Source: Mycolicibacterium sp. CH28 | GTDB lineage: Bacteria; Actinomycetota; Actinomycetes; Mycobacteriales; Mycobacteriaceae | Direction: 5' to 3' | Assembly (NCBI RefSeq): GCF_004745805.1 | Contig: NZ_SRLQ01000013.1 | Coordinates: forward strand, 62,001-126,000 | DNA: 64,000 nt | In this document: positions 16,592 to 24,982 of the stretch, piece by piece | How the letters are laid out: each line of letters starts with the position of its first letter | How positions within the stretch are numbered: position 1 is the first letter of the stretch | Position numbers and translations under genes: made by a program | The notes under the pieces: generated by a model | Database searches by the model: none | Seen by the model: only the letters and a program-made list of their open reading frames with translations | Told to the model about the DNA's origin: nothing

Positions 16592-17440
16592 CTAGATCCC
16601 CTCGAAGAATGAGCTGTCAACCGATACGTCTTCCACCTGCCGTATCCGCGTGGTAACTCCCATGTCGAACTCCTTGAGAAGCTCGCACAGCCTGGACCCG
16701 TCGATGAGGTCGAGCGGCGGTGCACCGTCACGTGCGGCTTCTGCCTTGGCGTCGGCGGTGAACGTGCCGGTGGTGATGATGAGGCCCTTGTCGCCGCGGC
16801 CCGTCATCGCACCGCGGAAGTCGCGAACTGCGCCCGCTCCGACCGACCCGACGTAGCGCTTGCACTGGAAAAACACCGGGAAGCTGACCAGGGAGAGTTG
16901 GTACACGCCGATGCCGTCGATCCCACCGTCACCAGACTTCCCGGTCACCCGAGTGTTGGTGAATCCCGCTTCGCGGAGCAGTCGTTGCGCGAGCCGCTCG
17001 AAGGCCGCAGGCTCCATCCGCATCACCACGTCGAGTAGCTGGTCCTGCCACGAACTCTGTGTCGTCTCGAAGAACTCGTAGAGCTCGTCCTGCGTGTCGG
17101 TCTTGCGCTTGCGCTTGCGAGACGCGGCGATGTACTTCTGCCGTAGCGGCTCGATCTCGGATTCAGTGACCGTTCGGCCCGCTCCGGTGAGGCTCCACAC
17201 CCCTCGTCGGGAGTTCTCGGCCAGCCCCATGCCTTTGAGATACGAGCGCGCCCAGGCTAGGCGATAGGCGATCTCAGTTCCTGGCCCGTCACCATGCAGG
17301 ACTGCCTGTTGGTCCTCCGAGTAGTCCTCACGTTCGAGGAGGCGCTCCGTGATCTCGTCAATGGATCCAGAGTCTCCGAGGTCGCGCATCGCGAGAACGG
17401 CGGGCCAGAGGAGGTCCTGATACGGAGGCACGGCGGTCAC
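16592..17440 (-). CDS. Mrr-type restriction endonuclease
   Basis: The protein has 282 residues. The N-terminal winged-helix Mrr_N domain covers about 1-100 (YQDLLWPAVLAMRDLGD, then GVWSLTGAGR). The C-terminal Mrr_cat domain covers about 130-255 with the PD-(D/E)xK-type active site in SGDGGIDG (169-176) and QCKR (192-195). Mrr-like enzymes typically cut DNA carrying foreign methylation, acting as type IV restriction. A basic linker (KRKRK) joins the domains. The gene is divergent from the type III Mod gene across about 200 bp, which suggests a joint restriction locus. Mod-specific methylation would need to be tolerated by this enzyme. Confidence 0.88.
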   Translation of the reverse strand: MTAVPPYQDLLWPAVLAMRDLGDSGSIDEITERLLEREDYSEDQQAVLHGDGPGTEIAYRLAWARSYLKGMGLAENSRRGVWSLTGAGRTVTESEIEPLRQKYIAASRKRKRKTDTQDELYEFFETTQSSWQDQLLDVVMRMEPAAFERLAQRLLREAGFTNTRVTGKSGDGGIDGIGVYQLSLVSFPVFFQCKRYVGSVGAGAVRDFRGAMTGRGDKGLIITTGTFTADAKAEAARDGAPPLDLIDGSRLCELLKEFDMGVTTRIRQVEDVSVDSSFFEGI

Positions 17441-17644
17441 AGCTTCGAACCTATGCGTCCGCCGCGGGGGTGTTGCCGATCGACATACCTGACACGGTCA
17501 CGATCACCTGATTGCGGGTTCGCATCGACCCGGTCACTGGAATGCGGCAGACCGGCGAAACGGGGGGAGCACCTGGACAACTGCGACGCGGGTCCTAATA
17601 GGCTTCCGAGGACCGATGAACATGGAGCTGGAGGGACGGGCCTG

Positions 17645-19654
17645 GTGGCAAATGAGACCAACGTCCTCGATCAACTCATCGGCCGAATCGAGGGTGAAGC
17701 GCTTCGTGACCGCATCGCCCGCGAAGTCGACCTGCTTCGGGGTTCGCGGCGCTTCGGGATGGTCTTCGACCGCCACCTGCCCGAGTCGGTCCGGCTGACA
17801 GAGCACCCGATCCGCAAAGGCATCCGGGTCGCGCTGCGCGATGAGTCGTCCGCCGACACGTGGACGGTGGAGCGATTCACCGACCGCACCCGCGAGGTCG
17901 CCGTACTCAGCGGTGACGGCGGCGAACGCCTGGTGTCGGACCTGATCGTCATTCGCGAGTTCGGTGAGCCGATCTACCCCGGATTGCGGTCGGTAGAGCG
18001 CATCGCCAACGGTCCCGTAGACGCGCCGTGGCACTCGGTCATCAACGGCGAAAATTTTCACGCGTTGCAGGCGCTGCGGTCCACCCACCGCGAGAAAGTG
18101 GACCTCATCTACATCGATCCGCCGTACAACACCGGCAACGACGGCTGGATCTACAACGACCGGTACGTCGATCAGAACGACCGCGCGAAGTCGTCGAAGT
18201 GGCTGTCGTTCCTGGAACGCCGGCTACTGATCGCGAAGGACCTGCTGAAGCGGACCGGCGTGATCGTCGTCGCGATCGGCGACGAGGAGCATCACCGGCT
18301 GCGGATGCTGCTGGACCAGATCTTCGGCGACGCGAACTTCATCTCCGATGTGGTATGGCAGGGCGGGCGGAAGAACGACTCTCGGTACGTCTCCAACGGC
18401 GCTGACTACATGCTGATCTACGCACGTGATGAGTCAGCACTGGCTGCGCGAGAGATCCGGTGGCGTGAAGAGAAGCCTGGCGTTCACGAGGTCCTCGAAC
18501 AGGGCCACTTGGTGTGGGGCGAACATGGCCCCAACGAGGAGGCCGCAACGGCGGCAATGAGGGCATGGTTCAATTCGCAGTCGAAAGACTCACCGGTGCA
18601 AGCACTTTCCCGCAATATTTACTTCCTGCCCGACGGGACGCTCTGTGGCGACGCAGACACCAGGAGCCCTAGTCCTCGCCCAAATCTCCGATATGAATTA
18701 CTCCATCCGATTACTCGAAAGCCTTGCCGCATGCACCCGAATGGGTGGGCGTACTCGGAGGAGAAGATGCACCAGATGATCGCGGAGGGACGCATCATCT
18801 TCCGCGGCTCCCACAACGACTATGTCCGGTTCAAGCGGCCACTCGAATCTTCGTCTGGAAGCGTTGCGCCGTCGGTGTTCGATCGACAGAGGATCCACTC
18901 AGGACGGCATCTTGAGGGAGTGTTCGGGGATAAGCGGTTCCCGTTCCCCAAGGACCACGGAGTGTTGATGCGTTGGTTCAGGCTCGCGGCACCGGAGGAC
19001 GCGATCATCCTCGACTTCTTCGGCGGCTCCGGCACCACGGCCGAAGCGGTGATGCAGCTCAACGCCGAGGACGGCGGAACACGCCAGGCAATCCTGGTGA
19101 CGAACAACGAGATTGGGGCGACTGAGGCGAAGAAACTCCGCAAGGCGGGGCTTCATCCGGGTGATCCCGAGTGGGAGTCCCGGGGCGTCTTCGAGTACGT
19201 CTGCCGGCCGCGAATCTCGACCGTGGTGACCGGTACGCGGCCCGACGGCTCAACCTACTCAGAGGGTCTCGAAGCGAACGTGGAGATGTTCGACTTGACC
19301 TACCTTGACCCCGGGATGGTCCGCCGCGGACACGAGTTCGAGTCCGTCGCCCCGCTGTTCTGGCTCGAAGCGGGCGCACGCGGTGAGCGGATCGAGGAAG
19401 TCCCCGAGCAGGGCTGGGCGCTCACGGACTCCTATGGCGTGCTGTTCGACTTCGACATGCTGAATGCATTCGCCGCGGCGGTCACCGTAGCCGCGACCGG
19501 CGACCGAACTCCGTTGGCGCTGTTCATCATCACCGACTCTCCCGCGGAGTACCAGCAGGCCGTTAAGCGGTTGCCCGCTGGCATCGAGACGGTGCAGCTG
19601 TACGAGGACTACCTGTCGAACTACACCATCAACACCGTCGGCGGTGCCCGGTGA
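17645..19654 (+). CDS. type III restriction-modification methyltransferase (Mod)
   Basis: This 669-residue N6-adenine methyltransferase marks the host DNA and recognises the target for the Mod-Res complex. The catalytic motif DPPYNT is at about 158-163 and the AdoMet site FFGGSGTT near 458-465. This order (motif IV before I) is the beta class, typical of type III Mod. A target-recognition domain lies between them. A GTG at 17645 has GGAGGG about nine bases upstream; an open frame to 17294 overlaps the Mrr gene and is not used. Its stop overlaps the res start (GTGA). Confidence 0.9.
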   Translation: MANETNVLDQLIGRIEGEALRDRIAREVDLLRGSRRFGMVFDRHLPESVRLTEHPIRKGIRVALRDESSADTWTVERFTDRTREVAVLSGDGGERLVSDLIVIREFGEPIYPGLRSVERIANGPVDAPWHSVINGENFHALQALRSTHREKVDLIYIDPPYNTGNDGWIYNDRYVDQNDRAKSSKWLSFLERRLLIAKDLLKRTGVIVVAIGDEEHHRLRMLLDQIFGDANFISDVVWQGGRKNDSRYVSNGADYMLIYARDESALAAREIRWREEKPGVHEVLEQGHLVWGEHGPNEEAATAAMRAWFNSQSKDSPVQALSRNIYFLPDGTLCGDADTRSPSPRPNLRYELLHPITRKPCRMHPNGWAYSEEKMHQMIAEGRIIFRGSHNDYVRFKRPLESSSGSVAPSVFDRQRIHSGRHLEGVFGDKRFPFPKDHGVLMRWFRLAAPEDAIILDFFGGSGTTAEAVMQLNAEDGGTRQAILVTNNEIGATEAKKLRKAGLHPGDPEWESRGVFEYVCRPRISTVVTGTRPDGSTYSEGLEANVEMFDLTYLDPGMVRRGHEFESVAPLFWLEAGARGERIEEVPEQGWALTDSYGVLFDFDMLNAFAAAVTVAATGDRTPLALFIITDSPAEYQQAVKRLPAGIETVQLYEDYLSNYTINTVGGAR

Positions 19655-22188
19655 GATTGGAATTAGAGCCGTACCAAGGCACGGCTGTCGAGTCAGTGCT
19701 GTCGAACCTTGCGAAGGCTCGCGCCGGCTATCTGGAAGACGGCGAGCGCACAGCTGTCGGTCTCACCGCCCCCACTGGAGCCGGCAAGACGGTGATCGCC
19801 ACCGCAGTGCTCGAAGGTATCTACAAGGGCACCCCGACACGGGCACCGAATCCGAACGTGACCGTCCTGTGGATCACGGACGACCGCGCGCTCAATGCGC
19901 AGACCATCAACAAGATTCACCAGGCGTCAGGGCAGATCGACATCAACGACATCCGGTTCCTCGGTGACACGGATCAGCGAACGCTCGAACCCGGCCTCAT
20001 CTACTTCGTCCACATTCAGGCGATGCAGAAGAACTCCACACTGCACGCGGCTCGCCCCGACGGTACCAACAATGACAGGCGTACTCATGGCGCTTGGGAG
20101 ATGATCGCCAACACGGTTCGCGAACGCGGCGAGGACTTCCTGGTGATCTGGGACGAGGCGCATCGTGGCTCCGGAACGAAGGGCACGGAACGGAAGTCGA
20201 TCGCCGGCACCATCGTGGGCGGCGGCGTGACGAACATAGGCACGATCCAACCGCCAGCGCCTGTAGTGCTCGGCATCTCCGCCACCCCCGATCGGTTCCA
20301 GGCTGCGATGCAGGCCGCGGACCGCACCATGCGCCTGGTCGAGGTCAAAGCCGGCGACGTTCGTGAGTCCGGACTCCTGAAGGACCGCATCCTGCTGCGC
20401 AGCGTTGGTGAGTCGCAGTCGGCTGACAACACCATGCTCGCTCTCGCGGTCGAGGACCTGCGCACCGCCGATAAGGCGTGGCGTGCTCATCACGAGGCCA
20501 CCGGGGACCGGCTGGTCGAGCCGCTGCTGGTGGTTCAGGTCGAGCCAAAGGTGACCGAGGCGCGCCTAGTGGAGCTGCTGTCGGTTATCGAGTCAGCGTG
20601 GCCGGAGCTCAGCGACTATGCCGTAGCCCACGCCTTCGGCGATCCGCACGGCCCGCTCAAAGTGGGCTACCGGAATGTGAGATACCTTCCTCCCGAAGCG
20701 ATTTCGGGGGATGACCGGGCCCGTGTGGTTCTATTCAAGTCGGCGTTGACGACGGGCTGGGACTGTCCGCGGGCCGAGGTGATGATCTCCTTCCAGAACA
20801 AGGACAGCTACACCGAGATCGCGCAGCTGATCGGTCGACTCGTCCGCACCCCGTTGGCGAAACGAGTGGACGGTGACGACCGGCTGAATGAGGTGTCGGC
20901 CTACCTTCCCGGTTTCCGTACCGAGCATGTCGCCCGTGTCGTGAACGCGCTGACCGACGACGAGACGGTCGAGGTCGAGGTCCTCGTGGCACCCGTTTTG
21001 TGCAAGCAGTCGTTGACGGTGCCGACCGCGCTGTTCGACCTGCTCGACACATTGCCCTCCTATACGAGGCAGAAGGCGACGTTCAGCTCCCGCACTGCTC
21101 AGCTGATGCGCCTTGCCGCTGCGCTCACCGAGTACGACCTGGTCTCGCAAGGTTCGGCTAAGGCCAAACAGTGGATCGTCGACCAAATGCGTGCTGCGGA
21201 CGGTCAGCGCAGCGGCGAGATCGATGCGAAAGTCGCGGACATCATGTCGCTGACCGTCTCGACCACGATGGTCGCGTTCGGCGAGACGGTCATGCAGAGC
21301 GTCGGCAAGTCCGATACAGCGACCAGCGAACGCGACCTGGAAAGCTACTTCCGGCGCGCTCAACGGCTGCTGCCGGACGGTTCTGCGAGCTGGTACTTCA
21401 ACGACTTGTGCGACTCCGGGGAAGACGAGATCGATGCCTCGGCACGCCTGACGGCCATGGCCGAACTTGGGTTCAAGGACGTCATCGAGGCGCAGGCCGA
21501 GGCTCTCATCACGTCGTGGCGGGAGCAGTACCGGTCGGAGGTCGCCCGCCGGCCAAGGCATGTTCGTGAGCAGATCGAGCCGCTGTGGCATGTCGGCGGA
21601 GTGCCGATGTTGCCCACAACCGTCGAGCTGCGCGAGGTGTCCGCGGTGGCGACGGAGAAGGTACGTGGCAACGCGACTATGCCAATTGACACGTACCCCG
21701 CACACTTGTATGTGATCCCCGACGGAATGCCAAACGCCAGGCAGTTCCCGGTGGACACCTCAGGCTCGTCGTGGGAGAGGGAGGTTCTCGCAGCGGAGCT
21801 CGCCGCCCAGACGCTTGTGGGTTGGTATCGGAACCCGTCATCTGGCCGGCACGCTCTCGCGGTGTACTACCTGTTCGGTGGCAAGTACCAGCTCATGCAC
21901 CCGGACTTCCTGTTCTGGCACGACGACGGCGACGGCGACTACGTAATGGACATCGTTGACCCCCACCGGTTTGATCTCGCGGACACTTCAGCGAAGTGGT
22001 CGGCCTTGTCCCAATACGCGCAGGACCACAAGGACCGGGTCCGCCGCTGCTTGGCAGTCGCGAAGGTCGATGGGAAGCTGCGGGCGCTGGACCTGACGAC
22101 ACCCGGCATCGGACAGCGGCTCGCAGAGGCCACGAACCAGGTGCTGATCGAGGCGATCTTCGCCGCGGAGGGCATGAAGTACCCATGA
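19651..22188 (+). CDS. type III restriction enzyme subunit (Res), DEAD/DEAH helicase-nuclease
   Basis: The protein has 845 residues from a GTG overlapping mod by four bases. The helicase core has Walker A PTGAGKT at 41-47, DEAH at 168-171, LGISATP (motif III) and the AQLIGRLVRTP motif VI region near 390-400. The C-terminus (about 740-845) shows a PD-(D/E)xK-like pattern (HPDFLFWHDDG, VMDIVDPH) common to Res nucleases. It would translocate or switch on unmodified DNA and cut beside the site. The length is shorter than the about 970 residues of EcoP1-type Res. Confidence 0.88.
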   Translation: MRLELEPYQGTAVESVLSNLAKARAGYLEDGERTAVGLTAPTGAGKTVIATAVLEGIYKGTPTRAPNPNVTVLWITDDRALNAQTINKIHQASGQIDINDIRFLGDTDQRTLEPGLIYFVHIQAMQKNSTLHAARPDGTNNDRRTHGAWEMIANTVRERGEDFLVIWDEAHRGSGTKGTERKSIAGTIVGGGVTNIGTIQPPAPVVLGISATPDRFQAAMQAADRTMRLVEVKAGDVRESGLLKDRILLRSVGESQSADNTMLALAVEDLRTADKAWRAHHEATGDRLVEPLLVVQVEPKVTEARLVELLSVIESAWPELSDYAVAHAFGDPHGPLKVGYRNVRYLPPEAISGDDRARVVLFKSALTTGWDCPRAEVMISFQNKDSYTEIAQLIGRLVRTPLAKRVDGDDRLNEVSAYLPGFRTEHVARVVNALTDDETVEVEVLVAPVLCKQSLTVPTALFDLLDTLPSYTRQKATFSSRTAQLMRLAAALTEYDLVSQGSAKAKQWIVDQMRAADGQRSGEIDAKVADIMSLTVSTTMVAFGETVMQSVGKSDTATSERDLESYFRRAQRLLPDGSASWYFNDLCDSGEDEIDASARLTAMAELGFKDVIEAQAEALITSWREQYRSEVARRPRHVREQIEPLWHVGGVPMLPTTVELREVSAVATEKVRGNATMPIDTYPAHLYVIPDGMPNARQFPVDTSGSSWEREVLAAELAAQTLVGWYRNPSSGRHALAVYYLFGGKYQLMHPDFLFWHDDGDGDYVMDIVDPHRFDLADTSAKWSALSQYAQDHKDRVRRCLAVAKVDGKLRALDLTTPGIGQRLAEATNQVLIEAIFAAEGMKYP

Positions 22189-22367
22189 CGCGTGACGGAT
22201 CGCAGTAGGGACTGTCGCTTCGGCCACTGCACCAGTGCGGCTGCTTCGTCTCGGGCCACTGGAGACCTTACGATCCGTGCGCCCGAGGCTACGTCTCGCG
22301 GTCGCGGGGGTTGACTGGGTGATCCAGGCCCTTCCAGAACGCAGACCTCACGTCGTGCTGCTGGAGT

Positions 22368-22392
22368 AGTTCCGGCAGCACTGCCGGCAACT
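22368..22392 (+). terminator. possible hairpin terminator after res
   Basis: AGTTCCGGCAG, loop CA, CTGCCGGCAACT forms a stem of about 11 bp with one mismatch. It lies 180 bp after res, in a 288-bp stretch without a gene. No T run follows, so it may be only a hairpin. Confidence 0.3.
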
Positions 22393-22476
22393 TCGTTAGG
22401 GACTACGGGGACGGTTTGATTGGTGCCCAGCTGGTGTGGTGGATTGGGCCTCAGCCGTTGTCCGGTTGAACGTCGA

Positions 22477-23274
22477 TCACAGCTCGAGCTGCACTTCGAT
22501 GAGCCAGTCCGAGTAGTCGGCGTCGTTTGTTTCTAGGTAGATTTCGCGCCATCGTGCGTTTCTGACGCTGGTTGTGTGGCCGTTCGCTTCAGCCCACCGC
22601 GCGATGGCCTGGTGGGCTTCATTCATCCCGTCGACGGCACCACGCCTGACCACCGATGCCACGGTAGCGGCGGGTAGATCGTGAACTTCGAGCCCAAGAA
22701 CGGTTGCGGTGGGTGCCACGTATCCGACGTAGAGATTGAAAGTGTCATCCTCTACGTGGTGGCGCCATGAGATGGGCGCGGCGCGATCAGCTGAAGCGTT
22801 GGCCATGCGGGCGATCACCCGATCAAAGAGGGCTTCGACGTCGGCATCGGTGTCCGGGTCGATCCTCTCGCTTAGACCGATTACTCGTTGCAAGGGAACA
22901 CTTTTGAGTTGAACGTTGGTGATTGGCATGGTCGACTCACTTTCGATCAGACGTAAGCGGGCTCGGACCCGGTCGAGTGTTTGTTGATCACGCAGCAGTC
23001 GGGATTCCAGGTCGATAGACCGCATGCGCAACATCCCGCTCAGCTCGGCAGGTGCCACGCCGTCGTTGAGGAGCCGCTTGACCTGCTGCAGCGTGAAACC
23101 GAGTTCCTTCAGTGCGACGATCCGATTCAGTTGTGCCAGTTGATCGTTTCCATAGGATCGTCGGCCAGTCGCGGGATCAACGTGGGCTGGGGTAAGGAGG
23201 CCGATGCTGTCGTAGTGCCGCAACATCCTGAGGCTCACCCCGCCTAGCTCGGCGAACGCCCCTATCGAATACAT
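22477..23274 (-). CDS. MerR-family regulator with GyrI-like effector domain
   Basis: The protein has 265 residues. The MerR winged HTH covers 1-75 (MYSIGAFAELGGVSLRMLRHYD), then a dimerisation coiled coil (about 76-112, RSIDLESRLLRDQQTLDRVRARLRL). The C-terminal domain (about 120-265) resembles the GyrI/BmrR multidrug-binding domain, ending YLETNDADYSDWLIEVQLEL (WLIEVQ type). I chose ATG 23274, since MYSIG is the family start and an AAGGTG precedes it; the frame continues to 23421 without support. Such proteins activate genes after binding small lipophilic molecules. No obvious efflux gene is beside it, so its target is unclear. Confidence 0.85.
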   Translation of the reverse strand: MYSIGAFAELGGVSLRMLRHYDSIGLLTPAHVDPATGRRSYGNDQLAQLNRIVALKELGFTLQQVKRLLNDGVAPAELSGMLRMRSIDLESRLLRDQQTLDRVRARLRLIESESTMPITNVQLKSVPLQRVIGLSERIDPDTDADVEALFDRVIARMANASADRAAPISWRHHVEDDTFNLYVGYVAPTATVLGLEVHDLPAATVASVVRRGAVDGMNEAHQAIARWAEANGHTTSVRNARWREIYLETNDADYSDWLIEVQLEL

Positions 23275-23324
23275 GGTGATCACCTTGGCCCATGACACGG
23301 TGTCAGGTGCAAGCGAACTCTCTA

Positions 23325-23500
23325 GCGGGTGTTCTGGCTGCGGGTGTGGGCAGGCGGTTTGAGCTGGTGCCGGTTTCGATGATGGTGCCTCCGAAGATGA
23401 GACGGTCGACGATGGCCGCACAGAGCCGTGGCCGGTGGCACGCCGATGTGTAAGTGATCGCGCAGCGGACCCGGACGACAGGTTGTCGGGACGAGCAGCC
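23325..23500 (-). pseudogene. possible IstB-like transposition ATPase remnant
   Basis: The minus strand encodes a short piece AIVDRLIFGGTIIETGTSS in one frame. It resembles the C-terminal end of IS21-type IstB proteins (DRLxxx...ESYRL). No ATPase core or IstA gene is nearby, so this would be an old fragment inside the element. Confidence 0.3.
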
Positions 23501-23542
23501 GACGCTCCTGGCGTTCAGGCCTTGGCTCGGGGGTGTCGCTCA

Positions 23543-24142
23543 TTAACCAAGTTGCCAGGTGCCCTCCGCCAGCAGCGGCAGCAGGATCTCGGCGACCTCG
23601 GTCATGTTGTGTCGTGTCACCAGCAACTCCAGGATCTGTTCCGGGGTCTGTGAAGGATTGGCCCTGCGATTCGACATCTCTCGCAACGCACGTACTCCTG
23701 CATCGGCGTGCGCCGACACTGTGTTGGCGGCGAACTGATGTGGGTGCACGGTCTCGATGTCGGCCTCCACGAGCACGCTCGCTGTACTGAACCCGGCCCG
23801 GCGATCGTCGGTGACGATGGCGTCGGCTTTACCAATGATCGCGGCGTGGGCGACGTGGCCGTCATCAGGATCGTTGAGCCCGTAGCTGTACTCCCGGTCC
23901 TTGGGGGCTTTGACCTCCGAGCCCGGAAACGCCTGCTTCAGCTGATCTAAAAGGCGCCGTCGGCGGCCGGCACTATCGGTGATCCCGCGCTTGTCGTGAA
24001 GGCCGGCCAGTACGTAGTCCAGCTCGAAGAGGATCCCGGATCCCCACACGGGCGCGTAAGCCTCTTCGGTGGCCAGCTGCAGCAGGAAGTCGCGCTGAAG
24101 GCTCGGCACCAGGGCGCAGGTGTCGAGGACGGCGCGATACAC
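23543..24142 (-). CDS. PIN-domain toxin (VapC-like)
   Basis: The protein has 199 residues. The PIN fold shows acidic metal-binding positions in VLDTCALV (near residue 7), DPDDGHVAHAA (about 92-102) and IVTDDRRA (about 108-115). PIN toxins are RNases that cut specific tRNA or rRNA and arrest growth. It is longer than most VapC proteins (about 130-140 residues); the last 60 residues form an extra helical extension. It lies downstream of an HTH gene with a 30-bp gap, in the order antitoxin-toxin, so it is probably a toxin-antitoxin pair. Confidence 0.85.
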   Translation of the reverse strand: MYRAVLDTCALVPSLQRDFLLQLATEEAYAPVWGSGILFELDYVLAGLHDKRGITDSAGRRRRLLDQLKQAFPGSEVKAPKDREYSYGLNDPDDGHVAHAAIIGKADAIVTDDRRAGFSTASVLVEADIETVHPHQFAANTVSAHADAGVRALREMSNRRANPSQTPEQILELLVTRHNMTEVAEILLPLLAEGTWQLG

Positions 24143-24172
24143 GTGGGCGAGTCTTTCAGACGCCGGGGACGG

Positions 24173-24685
24173 TCAACGCTTGCGTTTCGCCTCGGCGAGT
24201 AACTCGGCGACTTCGTCGGCGTCGGCATCCGCGAACTCCGCCGAGCTCTCGGTGATGAACCGGTTGCGCCGGACGTGAAGCTCCTCGCGGTAAGCAAGGA
24301 CATCGGCAAGCCGCAGCTTGCGACGCACTGCGCCGGGTACGTGCGCGTGCAACTCGCCGTCCTCGATGAGGCGAACCACCGTGGGGCGGCTGAGACCGAG
24401 GATCTCGGCGGCCTGCTGGGTGGAGATTTCCTGGTCGCGGGTCAGGATGCTGATCGACTGGCCGTGACTGAGTGCGTGGGCGACACGCTTGAGAACGTCG
24501 TAAAGCTGCTCGGTCAGTTCGACACGATCGTGTTCGCCCGCGCCGGACAGAAAGAAGGCAGGCTCGGGAGAAGTCCCGTGACGGGCCTCGTGCGCCTCCA
24601 TGAAGCTGAGGACATCGGCAAGCCCATTCGCATCGGCCGGAACCGGGTTAACAATCTCCGCGGAGGCGCTGCTCATGGGTCTCAC
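24173..24685 (-). CDS. HTH antitoxin of the PIN module
   Basis: The protein has 170 residues. Residues about 85-135 form an excisionase/MerR-type HTH (ISTQQAAEILGLSRPTVVRLI, then GELHAHVPGAVRRK). The N-terminal part binds nothing obvious, and the C-terminal part (SSAEFADADADEVAELLAEA) is acidic and helical, the region expected to wrap the toxin. HTH-PIN pairs of this shape are known in actinobacteria. A later ATG at 24676 has a ribosome site and is an alternative start. It is transcribed before the PIN gene, and its HTH likely represses the pair. Confidence 0.78.
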   Translation of the reverse strand: MRPMSSASAEIVNPVPADANGLADVLSFMEAHEARHGTSPEPAFFLSGAGEHDRVELTEQLYDVLKRVAHALSHGQSISILTRDQEISTQQAAEILGLSRPTVVRLIEDGELHAHVPGAVRRKLRLADVLAYREELHVRRNRFITESSAEFADADADEVAELLAEAKRKR

Positions 24686-24982
24686 ATCCTTTCATCTCAC
24701 CGCTGGAACTCAACCGATCGTAGCAGGGTTACGAAAGTTACGAAAAGCGATTGGGGTTGAACTATGTCGAGCAGTAGAGCACCGCTCGCGTTACTGGGGA
24801 ATCCACTCCTCGCGAGCCACTCAGTCCCATGCGGCCCGGAGTCACTAATCGTCTTCGCCGTCCTCCTCCGCGCCCTCGGGGCCGAGACACACCTCGGACG
24901 CTACGGCCGGTCTCCATAACTTTCCCCTCGCCGTGGAATCATTCGGACGTCGAGCGTCGGCTCGGGGAGGGACGGCGGGCCG

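Noticed and set aside
17294..17644. N-terminal extension of the Mod protein
   Set aside because: It lies over the Mrr gene and its promoter region and does not resemble Mod proteins; GTG 17645 has a good ribosome site.
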